64,000 nucleotides of DNA from Phellopilus nigrolimitatus (taxonomy: Eukaryota > Basidiomycota > Agaricomycetes > Hymenochaetales > Hymenochaetaceae), in assembly GCA_021029095.1 (NCBI GenBank), contig JAJOHG010000007.1:62001-126000 (forward strand), given 5' to 3'. Shown in pieces: positions 24,361-36,302 of the stretch. Positions within the stretch are counted from its first letter, which is position 1; every line of letters begins with the position of its first letter. A program made the position numbers and the translations under genes. The notes under the pieces were generated by a model that searched no databases, was not told where the DNA came from, and was given only the letters and a program-made list of their open reading frames with translations.

Positions 24361-25923
24361 ATGCAAGACAGACATGACACCTCTCGGAGATCTGGAGCTT
24401 ACCGGCGGTTCGAGGGCAGCAAGAAAAAAGAGCGGAAGGCAAAGCAGACCAAGGTTTACGGATGGCTCGACCTGGTCTTGCCTACCATCGCAATCTGCTT
24501 TATATTGTACGTGCGTCTACATCTTCAATGAAAAATAAGAAGGCTCTCATCCCAGATGCTAGGAATGGTTGGTATTGGAGTCTTATACAAATCGGAGGTA
24601 GGCCTGTTCCGAAATTAACGATCAAGTCTTGGTTTTTACTCCCGGATCTTCAGTGAACTATCTAATTCGCAAAGAAGCTCGAATATACTCAGGAGGTGCG
24701 CTATCCAGTACGCTCCTGCTAATCTTGTGGATCAATTTGCTTCTCCAGCGTTCTATCTCCTCGCCACTGCCGTCCTTTTCATCCTCATGACCAGGCTGTA
24801 TCTCGGCATTGTTCTAACTCGATTTCGAGTTAAAGAGTCAAAAGCCTTATCCGATTCGCAACCTGATACGTCACTTTTGACCGAGCCCTATGAGTGTGCA
24901 AATGCACAAGGTGAATTGCGTATCTGTACAAAAGATAGGGCGGTCTGCGAAAAGAGATGGAAACCCCCGAGGGCGCATCATTGTTCCATATGTGGCGTGT
25001 GTCGTTTAGGATTTGACCACCACTGCCCTTGGGTGAGTGATCACTTATATCACCCTGTATGTCGCATTTTTTATGGCTTATTTACTCATTGATGACTAGG
25101 TTGGCACTTGCGTGACATCATCACTGCTTCCCCCTTTCCTTTTGCTTCTCTCTCTCATACCAATTCTTGTGGTGACGGCTGTTTCTCCAATTATTCCTCT
25201 TCTTTGTAACCGCATTATTCAAGCTCTTCACGTTTCCCGCCGTTCGCAATGGATCACAAAAAACTGGTGGGACAGGTGGTACTCGTGGTATTTCGTGGGA
25301 GGGCCACCAGGAAGGTGGATAATTGGAATTTTACTCGGCGTTTGGGAGCTTCGCGAAAGCGAAGCTGATTCTGGTGATCTCGAGCATTTTGGATATGAAA
25401 TTGCAAGTCCGGGAGTCGCTTTACTGGTCACGATAGGATTTGCTAGTCTTCTAGCCATTTTCGCTTGTGTAATTTTCTATCTTGCTTGACTTTACTGTCT
25501 GATTCTAATCGTCAGTTGGCCTGTTCTTTTGTAGGTTATGCTCGTTTCAACATTACGAAATATTTTCCTTGGAAGGACGTCTGTTGAATCGTACGTTTTC
25601 TCTGACGACGACAAACCAGTGGACAAACGGACTTCCCGGTATCTTTGCATTCCTTCTTCCTCTTCTGAAGGGCAGAAGGTGTTTGAGCTCCTTCCCGGAG
25701 AGAGATTGTACGACCTCGGCTGGAAGGAGAATTGGAGAAGCTTTACGAAGAAGGGCATATTCAGTTCTGCTGAGAGGTACTATCTTAACAACTAACTCTT
25801 ATCGCAAATAGCTCATGCGATTGGCTATTTGTATATAGCACTGAAGCATTTGCTTGGCCGAAAATCAATCCGGACGTGTTGCGGAGATGTCAAAATCTTA
25901 TTAACGAACACCACACCGAGTAA
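24361..25923 (+). CDS. DHHC-type palmitoyltransferase
   Basis: The start at 24361 ([12 protein letters not shown]) leads into a basic segment and a first membrane helix ([16 protein letters not shown]), then [14 protein letters not shown], then [20 protein letters not shown]. The cysteine-rich DHHC core follows: [19 protein letters not shown], then [20 protein letters not shown] and DHHCPWVGTCV, with the catalytic Cys in DHHC. Two more membrane segments ([16 protein letters not shown] and [17 protein letters not shown]) and a cytosolic tail with [17 protein letters not shown] and [10 protein letters not shown] complete it. All junctions keep phase, including one with donor GTAATT. The enzyme S-acylates proteins at internal membranes. 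The usual Asn after the core (VGNC) is Thr here. The exact paralogue (PFA3, PFA4 or PFA5 type) is not determined. Confidence 0.88.
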
Positions 25924-26118
25924 TTTGTTACTTGTAAGTTGCCTCCTCTGATGGTGCATTTCGGCCAGATTTTTTAATCTTCTTTACCCTCGAAGCTCAT
26001 TCCTTACACGTTACAGCGGGGTACTGATTTCGGTTCACGGAGCAGTACCTGCATAGGAATTAATGAACATGTTTATAGGACCTGTGCTGAGCGCGTGACT
26101 GGCGGGAGAATTACTAGA

Positions 26119-26906
26119 CTAACCTTTGTTACCGCATCCGACAGAAGGCCAGAAACCAGCAGATTCTCCGGCTAGACAAGCCCCATTGAAGAGCTCACTG
26201 CCGTCGGATCCGGACCATTGGCTACATACTACTTCTTCGAATGTGCCAGTAAGTGCGCCGTGCCCTGTACAAAGTGAGTCAACCCCATATACAGTAATGT
26301 TTAATGTTGAACGCTACACTTAACTTACCTGAAGGGAAAAATGTGGAGGAGGCCCCTGTGTCTTCGCAAAGGTCAAAGCTTCAAAATATGTCGTGAGATA
26401 AGAAATTCAGAGATAATCCAATATGCGTACGTACTGGACTCCGACCCCGTATTCGTTGGTGGGATTTGATGTCGTCTGCCCGCACCATTCTTCATTGCCC
26501 GACGCAGGGCAGAGGTCCGTGACCTTTACGACTACAGTCTGAAAAGGACCAGTAAACGATGGAGAGAATGGATCCTCTGTTGCAGTGACTGCGAAACATC
26601 GACCACAGGCATCACCGGCACCAAGGCCCGGGCCAGAACCAAAAGAGAGCTGGCTCATGGCTGCAGTGAATCCTGTTGCGCTGATTCCGCAGGCTTCGCT
26701 TTCGAGGTCAGTGTCCGAACGAATCGCATATATGTACACGGTTTTGTTGACTCACCTGGACTGCCGCAGCCAGAATACATCGTAAACGATGCCGTACCGG
26801 ATTCATTTTGTATATACCCTCCAGCTGCACGGGTACCAAGCTTGACAGCGCCAACGAGTGCGGAGAAGCAAGCGATTGAGAATGCTATAGACAATTTGAC
26901 CTGCAT
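26119..26906 (-). CDS. Secreted GH45 endoglucanase, subfamily C type
   Basis: Four exons (26906-26756, 26693-26435, 26378-26329, 26264-26119) sum to 202 codons. A signal peptide (MQVKLSIAFSIACFSALVGA) is followed by a short pro-segment and AGGYIQ. The body strongly resembles Phanerochaete chrysosporium Cel45A: SFTMYSGCGSPACG, GLGAGDACGRCFAVT, TVVVKVTDLCPASGNEEWCG, QTTSNPTNEYG, HFDLCEDTG and GHGALTGTFEEVVCSQWSG. By alignment from memory, the Asp in HFDLCED would be the catalytic acid, and the Asn in SGNEEWCG would replace the usual catalytic Asp base. The enzyme should be extracellular and act on beta-1,4-glucan; no carbohydrate-binding module is present. Confidence 0.92.
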
Positions 26907-27423
26907 GTCGCAAATCGGAGGTAACCTGAAGATCCAATGGACAATACATCCTTTAAATTTAGGTCTCGGTGGCTTGACATTCTCGGACTTTTTCAGACAG
27001 CACGGACACAAAGCCATGCGTAAAAATATGTTGAAGACGTTGTCTTTAGAAGTTCATCGGAGAATTACCAACTTGTCTTCTCAATTATCTATGCCGAGCG
27101 CCGCGACGAATTACCGTTGCCTCCGTTAGAGTTGTGAAGACTTGGATACTCCTCTGCTCGGAGTAATTATTGGTGGTTCACTGAGACCCGAGCATCACAA
27201 ATCCAATCTCTGCGTTCATTCTGCGTTGCATATGTGGTATAGTCAGACATATCTCTGATCAATATGAAAACTATTCTTTGTGAAACTGGGAAGAGGCTGA
27301 TAAATACTTAAAGATGTAGCATATGCAACTGGAAACACAAAATCAAAGAAACATTGACTCTGGAGACATACTGAAATATTTGCCCAGATACAGGTCGGCA
27401 AAGCTGAAGAGTTCAATCGACGG
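26907..27423. other. Intergenic region, no gene seen
   Basis: This contains the GH45 promoter and the 3' side of the carboxypeptidase gene. No extra coding exon was found. Confidence 0.4.
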
Positions 27424-30014
27424 TTACTCAAGGAGGTCTGTTTTGTCAGCATTTAAAATGAAAAGAGTAAAAAATCGTATCATTTCCAGGTAGCCTTCTG
27501 CCTTCACAGCTGCGTAAAATAACCAAAGCAGAGGTGGTCAGTGTCCAATTTGCTACAAGCACTGAAGTAAGTTTGCTTCCCACCTTCATTAATAGTATGA
27601 GCCCCGTTGCACCTGTCCGACGCTCCTAGATGCCCGTAGCGGAATATATGCTGCGTCAAATTCCAGTAATACCTTGTATCTGAGCCAACGTGGTAAGCAC
27701 GAGCATTTTATTGAAACAAGCTGTTTGAAACAAACCGGTATTCCCTTTGAAAGTCCTATAATCAGGACGAAGTTTACGAGGTACTTTGGCGGCACAACAT
27801 ACCAAGACTCAGTCCGGGTGCAACTGCGACTTGCCCGTGTTTTATTTCGGTCCTTTGGTTCGTTGCGAATGCAAACAGGATGGTTCCGGAGAGGAGCTGC
27901 CAAGGCCCGCTTCTATCCGTCGGGGTGATCGGCGCAGGATTTAGACCGGACCCATAAGCATCAGTAAGTGCGAGCTGGCCGGAAGACATTGGCTGTTGGT
28001 TGTCATCCAGAAAGCTTTCGTTTTCGAAGGCCTTGAACGATAAATTGAATGACCGTGCGAGAGGAGAAACGATGCTTGCGAATCTAGCCTGCACTTCAGT
28101 GACTGAGCTAGAATGTCTGATGGTCAGTACAAGCGAACGGATTGTAAAACAAAAACAAAAGCGACTAGCCTATAGTCGGCAATACGGTGATTAATGATAG
28201 CATACGCCCGTTCAGGGAGTGCGTTGCTCTTTACGCCTCCACGAACAATGTCCACAGCCTGCGTCGTCCCCGTCGAGGGTTTGTAGGTCGGGAAGATTCT
28301 ATCAAGCATCTCCCCGAGACGTGAAAGCGCTTTATCGCTCTTGCGCGAATCCTTAATCGTTTCACCAAGTGCAGGCGGAAGAGAGGGTCCATGCTCTGCG
28401 AGGCATTGCAGCTGTTGGTAGTACGTGCCCTCGCGCTTGAGCGTACTCGAATGAGGATTCGCTTCCAGCTCTGTAATGAGGCGCGAAAGGATCCCGATGC
28501 TCTGCGAGTCTTGTCAGAATAGGCTTTTAGGAGAGGGCAAAGATAGTACAGTATGGGCAGGCGGTATACTAGAGTGTCCCCCTGGTGTAGCGACTTCAAT
28601 TCGGACATCCAGCTTACCCTTCTCTGCAATGGCTGGTGTGGCAAACATCGTGCCAAACATATCAGAATATCCCCCTGAAACACACAAAATATCGGTGTGA
28701 AGGAAAGGAGTCAAGCAATGTCGTTCCTCACCTCCCTCATCGACGAGTATAGAGAACGCGTTTTCGCCATATTTCTTCAAGAGATAGTCTCGGATGGCAG
28801 TCGCCCCCTAGCGGAGAAGAAAAAGATGCTTGAGTGACGTTATAGAGACAACAATCAAACCAAACACACATAAACGCCCCCTCTTTCTTCGTCAATGCCG
28901 AAGGCGAGTACAATGCTTCTCTCCGGCTTGAAACCATTGTCAAGAAGTGTTTCAATTGCAGTCCTACAAAAATGTGTTCGTTACGTTAGGCTTCTGTGAT
29001 AATCTGGGCGCACTGCTTACATGCTCGCAATCAATCCTGACTTGTCATCGCAGCTGCCACGGCCCCAGATATATTTTCCTATAAAAAAAAGTTAGCAGGT
29101 CAATCCCGAGCGGTTCTGTGCAACTGGAGAACGTTTTATCCGTACCATCGAAGAAGCCAGAATAGGGAGGATGAACCCAATGCGAAGCCGTCTCCGGCTC
29201 GACAGGAACAACGTCTAAAGATGTACTGTTAGATAGGCACAGTAGGTACGAAAATAGCGAGATGCACGATAAAAGCGCACCCTGGTGAGCCGTGAGGAGG
29301 ATTGGTTTCAAAGATATGTCGCTCCCCTGCCAGTGAAAAACGAGCGCATACGAGTTCACTTTTGCGACAGTCAGATTTAAATATCTGCAACAAAGAATTA
29401 CAATATAATGCCTTAGACAAATGTCCCGTAAACGCACATCAGCGGAAATCGGTCTTCAAGGTATGCATGAAGCCGCCCGAAAACACTCCAGTGCTGGGGA
29501 TCCTCACTCGGAGGTAACTCCTCATCTTGAGTTTCCGTTCTATCGCAGCATTGGTATACATCCTTTGTTAATTTTGAACAAGTAAATGATAATTATCAAG
29601 GAATCAAGCAGATACAGACGGGATTCGCACGGCACCCCCAAGAGATTCGTACGCGCGAAGCCTGTACATCTCCGAGTGAAATAGCGCGTCGAGTGTTTGT
29701 AATAGTGGGCCGTGTGAAGTTGGCGGTAGGGGCTGAGCTTGCGGACAGGCGGGTGCCTCCGCTGATAGAACGAATACATGCAGGTGATTCAAGTCACTGG
29801 CCCAGAAAGCCCTTAGACCAGTCGTAGTATACATCCTGGAGGTTCCGCCGCATATCCATACCAGAAAGTAGAGAGATAGTAAAGTGCACACGACAAATCG
29901 GAAATTTGAGCAAGCGTGAAGCTGTCTTCTGCGAGGCTCCGAATGTAAGCAGCCCACATGATCGGTGAATTGGCCTGGAGGTGTCTCCTTTGCTGTCAGA
30001 TCTAAGAAATGCAT
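27424..30014 (-). CDS. CPS1: Carboxypeptidase S-like M20 metallopeptidase (vacuolar)
   Basis: About ten exons on the minus strand. The N-terminus has one hydrophobic segment (FVVCTLLSLYFLVW), which fits the type II membrane anchor of yeast Cps1. Next come CPQAQPLPP and YESLGGAVRIP, then LKPILLTAHQ joined to DVVPVEPET, the first metal site. YIWGRGSCDDKSGLIAS holds the bridging Asp, SIVLAFGIDEE the catalytic Glu pair, and VEVATPGGHSS-like VATPGGHSSIPPAHT opens the dimerisation lid. The C-terminus reads NTDTRYYWNLTQHIFRY, then NGAHTINEAV and LNADKTDLLE. The enzyme removes C-terminal residues from peptides in the vacuole. The donor after GIDEERGG (GTTTAT) is unusual but keeps phase. Confidence 0.9.
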
Positions 30015-30291
30015 GCCTCGTTATTGTCCTGCTCGAAGTGAATGCAAAGTCGTCGGTAGAGCTGACGTGAGAGACTTAGAGCTGGTTCAATATCCTCACG
30101 TCGATCGAATCGACCAAATACAGATAAACAGAGCACGACTGTGAGTCCGCGACGTACATTGTAGGAAAGGAAAGTTAGAATGAATAAATAAATCGAACAA
30201 GTAGGATAGCTTGCATCAAGCATGGAGCGGGAAAGAAAGAGTTTGTAAAAGAGAAAGACAAAGACAAACGCAGGTGTACTAGTACATATAA

Positions 30292-32976
30292 TCACGAGCC
30301 AATGCGTGCTTGCCTCTTCGCAGTCCCGAGTGTCGTGTTATTGACCTGTTGAGAATGGATAAATGTCAGGACGCAAGAAACAAAAAGAAAAAGCTACGGA
30401 CCTTTGTCGCGAAACGTAGAGAGCACAAGCTCTCCCCGAGATGTGCTGCAAGAGGCGAAAGGTTAAGGACCATCTTCGTTCCTAATTAGCCTTTTGATCA
30501 CACTTAGCATTCAGGAAGCACTCACCAATGTCTTCGAGTTGCCACTCAGTGAGTTTTGCAGCAAGAAAGTGAGCTATGATTAGAGTTCATATTATCTGTA
30601 GCTAACAATCGAAAGAGAACAGCAGACCTTCGAATTGCGGTACGGGATATGTTTATCGGCCTTATCGCCCTTCTCGCCTAGAGCAGCAATGACATCAGCC
30701 AGCGCACTCAGGCTCTTGTTGATGTTCTGAGTTTCTTTGAGACGGTCCTTGTCGCTGCCGGCGCCGCTACTATTAAGACGCTCGGAGCCGGCAAGGTCGA
30801 CGAGGTTCAGCGAGCCTTCGCACGTCTCGCCGCTTTGAGAGTTTGTGCCGAAGATGCGCAACGTGAAAACGGAGTGCGAACGCGAGGAACGCTCATTCAT
30901 AAGTGTAGCGGCCGTGGTGCGGCGCGATTGTGCGATAGATAGTAACGAGCGCACTTGACTTGCAGATTTTAGGGGAACTAGGAACGATTTGTTCAGTGAT
31001 TCTGCGGTAGTAATCCTTGGCTTTTCTTACCAACTACGGCATCCGTCACCCTTGTTGATCCATTCTCGTGCCGGATCTCGTGTTTCTTCTTGTCGAATTC
31101 GGCCTTACCGAGAAGATCATTGATGGTTTCGTTGTACTGGAAGAATGTCAATTTTCAAGCTATCCTCAGAATGTTGATCCTTACGATCTCCAAAAATTGT
31201 CCTTCCAGGTTATATTCCCAGCCTTTGCTCTTCATGCTTTCAGCAACACGGAAGACCTGCTCGACAGCGCGAGGGATCATGCCGGCTGTTTCCTCGTTCT
31301 AGTAATATACATGCGTCAAGAAAGTACGCACATGTATAAATATCTTACATGGGACTTACAGATCCTCCCTCCATTGTGTAGGACTACATCGTCTGAATGT
31401 GAACAATCATTCTCGCAGGTACTCGAAGTGGAGCACGTACCTTCCCGCTTCCTGTTTGACCATACGCAAATATACACACATTATATCCGTCAGTGCAACT
31501 CTGAGCAAGCTGAGAAATCTCCTCAAAAATATCCGCCTGCGACGAAACAGGCTCGAAAACCTGCATTTTATTCGGATCGGTGAGTATCCAAATCAAGAAT
31601 CCACCTGAAAGCTTACACGATCGAAGTTAAAGTTCCAGCTTTCTTTTCTTTCTTGGCCCATCGCGTTCTCGCTCCTGGAGCTCAGCACGATCTCCTTGTG
31701 GTCCTTCCGATCCGGAAACTCTATCTTTGCCACGTACTCCTCCTGTTCCGCCATAGGACTGCCAGAATTCGGAACCATCGCAAGGGTGGAGGCTGACATC
31801 GAGTGGGCCACCTCTGGCGGAACTTCAGAGCGTAGTAATGGACGCACACGACAGAACACGCGAATGTTGCCCTTGAGTTCTTGAATTGTGTTGTGCAGAC
31901 GGCGTCGCGTCATTTCTGCGTCGACGACTTCTTCCTCGAGCTCCGTGATTCTTGTACGAGCATTTTCAAGGTCTAAGCGAAGTTGAGACGCGTCTGCGGC
32001 TTTGCAATCTAGTGTGGATTTGAGCGCCGTGAGTTGCGCTTCGAGTGCACTGTTCTGAGCATTCAAGGTAATGTGTGCCGTTGATTGGTGTGAAACAGTG
32101 GCTTTAAGAGAAGCTACCGCGGCTTGTTCTCGTTCCAAATCCTCGCGCACAAAGCGTAGATCAGTTCTGCACCTCACGGAACTCCCGATCCCGCTTCCGC
32201 GCAGTCTCCTCGAGGTCTTCGAGTTCGCGCGCATGTCGCCTCTTCAGGTCTTCGATTAAAGTCAGACGCGTTCATTAGCTCGCGTCGCTGTGTGATTTCC
32301 TGGGAGCGTGCCTCAGCGAGCTCCTTTGAGAGAGTGAGATGGTTCGTTTGCAGTTCAGACACCCTAATGCGTTCTGCTTCCATCTCCGCTGCGACCCGAG
32401 CAGCAGTCAGCAGGCTCGTGCAGACTCGACCGAGGACACTCGTTCTTGTAAAGCGTGGAATTGCCTATCGTTGACGCCTCCGGGTCTGGTGGGACCACCC
32501 GAGATACTCCTTCCTCTCCCTCTCCCTCTCGCTGCCGGTGCACGGCCACGAACAGCAAGTGATGACGTCGAGGCAGACGGTCGTAGCGAACCGAGGTTCT
32601 TCGGAGGAGCGCTGTTGGCACGCGTCTTGGGCGGCACAGCAGCGCTGGTCGATTTCGACATCGGTGGTGCGCCACGACTCGTTCCTTGTGCGTGCGGCAG
32701 GTTCGTCGCCGAGCGCGATGGCCTCACAGGACCGCCAAATCCAGGCCGCTGTATGCCACTTGATATCGCTGGAAGCTTGCGCGGTTGGTCGGTGGCCTCG
32801 AGCGCGTCCTCGTCGTCGTCATCGGCCTTGCGCTTGAGTGTGTTCGTGCTGTTTGCCATCGCGGCTTTCGCCGAGCGTGTCGTGACGTTGGTCGGTACCG
32901 TCTTCGTCAATGCCGACGTTGACGTGAAAGTGAAGGCCGGCAAGGTGGATGATGTTGGAGCTGGTAGACGCGACAT
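30292..32976 (-). CDS. KAR3: Kinesin-14 (Kar3-type) C-terminal motor, with frame breaks in the stalk
   Basis: The start ([15 protein letters not shown]) opens a basic, Ser/Pro-rich tail with an [14 protein letters not shown] stretch, followed by a coiled-coil stalk. The neck [16 protein letters not shown] and motor follow: [11 protein letters not shown] (P-loop), [12 protein letters not shown] (switch I), [11 protein letters not shown] (switch II) and [20 protein letters not shown], ending near [11 protein letters not shown]-terminal motor with this neck is the mark of minus-end kinesin-14, acting in spindle and nuclear movement. In the stalk, conserved-looking coiled coil is spread over three frames, with shifts near 32410, 32255 and 32163. 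Either these are sequence errors, or two GT-AG segments (74 and 101 nt) that also code coiled coil are spliced out in phase. Confidence 0.88.
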
Positions 32977-33133
32977 TGTTGAAGCCACCGCGGATGGCGT
33001 TTGTCGAAGTTGTCGCTTGAACAGAAGCCGACGGCAAGCCACAACGCGTAAAACCACCACAATCACGTGACCGTTCGCATTGTCCTATTTATAGAAGTCC
33101 CTGTTCGGTCGTGCCAGAATTTGACCAGAATCA

Positions 33134-33909
33134 ATGGCCGAATCGACTAAGCGGTTTCCCAAGAAATCGTTCGCCGAGGCAGCACGTATCATTGCTTTCC
33201 AGCTAGCTAAACGCAATAGCCGCGACACAAACATAGAGCGTGGACCGTCTGAAATCATTCCGAGGCTCTACTTGGGCAACTTCCACAATGCATCCGACCA
33301 TGAAGAACTCGCTCGCCTGCAAGTCACCCATGTCTTGTCGGTCCTCGAGGCAAACCCGTCATTTGCATTCGAAAATGATTACGGAGCAACTCTGAAGAAA
33401 CTCCATCTGCCTTTGCAAGATAGTTTCGCAGTCAATATCCTCGCACATCTTGACCAGACAACGTCTTTCATTCACGAAGCCCTCGAAGACCCGAATGCTG
33501 TCATTTTGGCAAGTCGATTTACATTGTATTGATACCTTTTAGTACCAGGTGTGACAACTCCCCGCCCGCTGCATCTTTGAAAAATCGCTAGGTGCACTGT
33601 TTTCAAGGCATAAGCCGAAGCGCTACCGTCGTTGCAGCCTACCTCCTCGCACACTCACCCGACTTCACCTCCGCCGCCGATGTGCTACGTTTTATGAAAA
33701 GCAAACGGAGCGTAGTCGCTCCTAACCATGGCTTCGTTCGCCAATTGGACGAGTATGTCGCAATTTGCCTCGAGAGACGCAGCGGTGTCGAAAATACTCG
33801 CGGTATCGGTGCCAATGCTGATCGGGAGGAGAATGAGGCGATTGTGACTCCGGAAAATGAGGATGCGATTGTACAGGTTGAAACAATCCAAAGCAGTACG
33901 ATTAGCTAG
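33134..33909 (+). CDS. Dual-specificity protein phosphatase
   Basis: Two exons, 33134-33508 (125 codons) and 33592-33909 (106 codons). PSEIIPRLYLGNFHNASD and HVLSVLEANPSF open the phosphatase domain. The P-loop VHCFQGISRSATVVAAYL at the start of exon 2 has the Cys-x5-Arg catalytic motif, followed by VAPNHGFVRQLDEY. The small size and lack of a kinase-binding domain suggest an atypical, MKP-like cytosolic or nuclear enzyme. The intron starts GCAAGT instead of GT and ends TAG, so it is a GC-AG intron. The gene is divergent from the kinesin-14 gene, with about 157 bp between starts. Confidence 0.88.
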
Positions 33910-34098
33910 CATAATAGATAAGAGACGAATCAGATGGTTTGTGCAAAAGCGATAGACGGGAGAGGAGAGTAGGATGCAACGTAGGAGATGAGGGAGTAAG
34001 GACCAGGAGGGATCAGAGATCATCAGTCAATGTAAAACAACATAGCATGCATGACATGCCAAGAACGAAACGAAAACTTGAGTGCAGAACTAGGAGCT

Positions 34099-35256
34099 TT
34101 ACCTCCCGGTCAACAGCGCTTCGCGAACCGTACTTCGCTCTGCCAACATCGCCAGGAGCTGCCAGCGCGGGTCCTCCGTATGGCGCTCCTTGAAGTGTAC
34201 CTCATGGTCGAAGAACGGTCGAGTGTCGCTGGCGCCCTCGGCAATAAGACGCGTGGCTGCGGCAGACTGGTAGGGCAGCACGGCGGGGCGCACAGTGAGG
34301 AGCGTCTCAAATGACGACGTGGTCAAAAGACGAGTCGTCGGCAGCGCGGACGCGTTGGCGAGCTGGATGGAGGTAATGGCATGCGAGGTCGACGTGAGCG
34401 TAAGAGCTTGGGAGATGAGCTGCTTGAGCTTCATCTAGGCATCAAAAGTTCAGCTTCGGAGAGCCAACAATGTTATATTCAGATATCAAATTTACCTCGC
34501 ATGCTGTCACCATGAGCGAGGCAACAGTTTTAGTGGGTGGCCCGAGGTTGTGCTGTGCAGAAATGAGCGCAACTCTCTCAGAAATATGCTGCAGCGTTGG
34601 CGCCCTCGTAACAGATGCAAGGTGGACTGGAAGGTAAGTCCCAGGTGAGTCTATTCGTTCAGAACGCTTTTCAATACCACCACAATCAGAGCTGCACGAG
34701 AAACACGACTAACCATTCCCCTCTGGAACAAGCTCCACACCCCTCTCCCTCGCAATCTCATCAACCACCGACTTCCGTCCATGCCGACTGCCTACGGCCG
34801 ATGCAGCCTCGAAAGCTTTTACCCTTTCGCGCTCCCTGCGGCCCATACCTACCGTCCACCTTTTCAGCCTAGAAGAGCGCAGCGCAGCAGCGTCCCCATC
34901 TGCCTCAGCCCCAGGATAGGGTAGGGTACGCCGCCGCTTCCTCGGCGGTTTTCCCGGTGCATCGGGCGGGGGAGTGAGAGGGGTGTGATGCAGCGAGGAA
35001 CCAAGAACAGAGATTATGAGCGAGTTGTGCAGTTGGACTGTACATTACCATAATAGTTTAGTATCCTTTTAAGTACGAGGATGCAGGAGGACGCACCGAG
35101 GTGCGGCGTGTCGACCGCCTCGCGAACGAGCTCGTCGAACTCGACACGGGAGATCTTGCCACTCAGATACGAGCTCAAAGTATCCCAGTAGTGAGCGGAT
35201 GTGCTCCCAAGTGCTGCCGTGAGCTCGTCACGGAGCGCCGGCGCTGGGCTCGACAT
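34099..35256 (-). CDS. HFI1: HFI1/ADA1-type subunit of the SAGA coactivator
   Basis: Four exons (35256-35097, 35037-34714, 34626-34496, 34434-34099) sum to exactly 317 codons. A longer start at 35295 is in frame. LRDELTAALGSTSAHYWDTL, then SYLSGKISRVEFDELV and VQLHNSLIISVL match the N-terminal signature of Ada1/Tad1 proteins. A basic linker (GKPPRKRRRTLPYPG) follows, then a histone-fold-like C-terminal half with RVALISAQHNLGPPTKTVAS and LKQLISQALTLTSTSH. In SAGA, Ada1 pairs with Taf12 through its histone fold. The promoter region is shared with MED4. Confidence 0.78.
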
Positions 35257-35398
35257 CGTGCAGTTGGTCGAAAGCGCGTTGGTCGACCTCGCCACAAAGT
35301 CTCACCGTCGATCTTCCTGTTTCTGAAAAGGAAATGCTTACATACGCGTTCTACAAGCCACGCGCGTCACTCATTCGCAGTTGAGCACTTAGAATCAG

Positions 35399-36276
35399 AT
35401 GTCGAGCAACGCATTTCCAGTTGGCCCATCGGGCGTAGACCAGACAATGACCGCAATGCAAGAAAATAATCCAAAATCAATGACAGACACCCTTCTCGCG
35501 CCGCTCGACGCGCTCCAGCAGCTCTCAAACACCCTCTTCCTCTCTTTGTCGCCTGCACAGACAAAGCCTCCGCCCCCGCCCCCCATCGAGGCGTTCGTCC
35601 TGGCGGACACAGCCCTTGCGGCAGCGCTCCAGCAGGCACGTGTGCACCAGCTAAATCAGCGTCGCATTGAAGCCCTCTCAGCCGACGTGCTCGGATTGGA
35701 AAAGAGATTGCGTGAGGTATGGACGGAGCTCGAGAGAGGTAGAAAGGAGCTTGAGGAGGTGATTCAGGAGGGAGAGGAGAGGGTGGAGGCGATTAAAAAG
35801 GCCAAGGATGGTGCGTGTTTGAAGTTCAGACTGACGCTGAACGGTGTGCTTGAACTGAAGGATCTAATGGTGCAGCGGCGCTGCCGTACCCGGAGCTACT
35901 CACGTACGCGCAGAGTTTGAGTGCGTTCTCTTCTGCTCCGCCAAACATGCCGGACATGTCTGCCCCTGGACAGCTTCCCCCACCGTTGTTCTTCCCCCCT
36001 TTTCCGAACGAAGAAAAAATGCGACGAGGGCGGCTCAACTTCGAGGCTCCATTGGGTCTGCTAGGCGAATCACATCCGGTTGGACGTCGTAAGTCTACGC
36101 GGTTTCTTCAGCCGGTTGGAAACTCTCATAAGCTGCTTCTAGCTCCGACCCTGTCCCCAGAAAAACCAGAGCTAAACGCTCCGCTGCCGATGCATGGTGC
36201 CTTTCCGTACAGGCTTGACAGCCTACCAAACCAAGAGGTCTTCGATTTGGATTTGGATCTCAATCCAGATTTTTAG
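35399..36276 (+). CDS. MED4: Mediator subunit 4
   Basis: Two exons, 35399-35810 and 35876-36276, give 271 codons. The first exon codes MSSNAFPVGPSGV, an N-terminal helix with LLAPLDALQQLSNTLF and a poly-Pro stretch, then a long coiled coil (RIEALSADVLGLEKRLREVW). The second starts with AALPYPELLTYAQSLSAFSS, followed by APP-rich residues, the usual Med4 motif. Med4 sits in the Mediator middle module. The first start codon is used here; a second in-frame Met lies at residue 17. The C-terminal part (VFDLDLDLNPDF) is acidic. Confidence 0.85.
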
Positions 36277-36302
36277 CTCACGCATTGCATATCATTCATT
36301 CT

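Noticed and set aside
32339..33070. 243-residue plus-strand open frame opposite the kinesin tail
   Set aside because: It is the antisense of the Ser/Pro/Arg-rich kinesin N-terminus and has no independent features.
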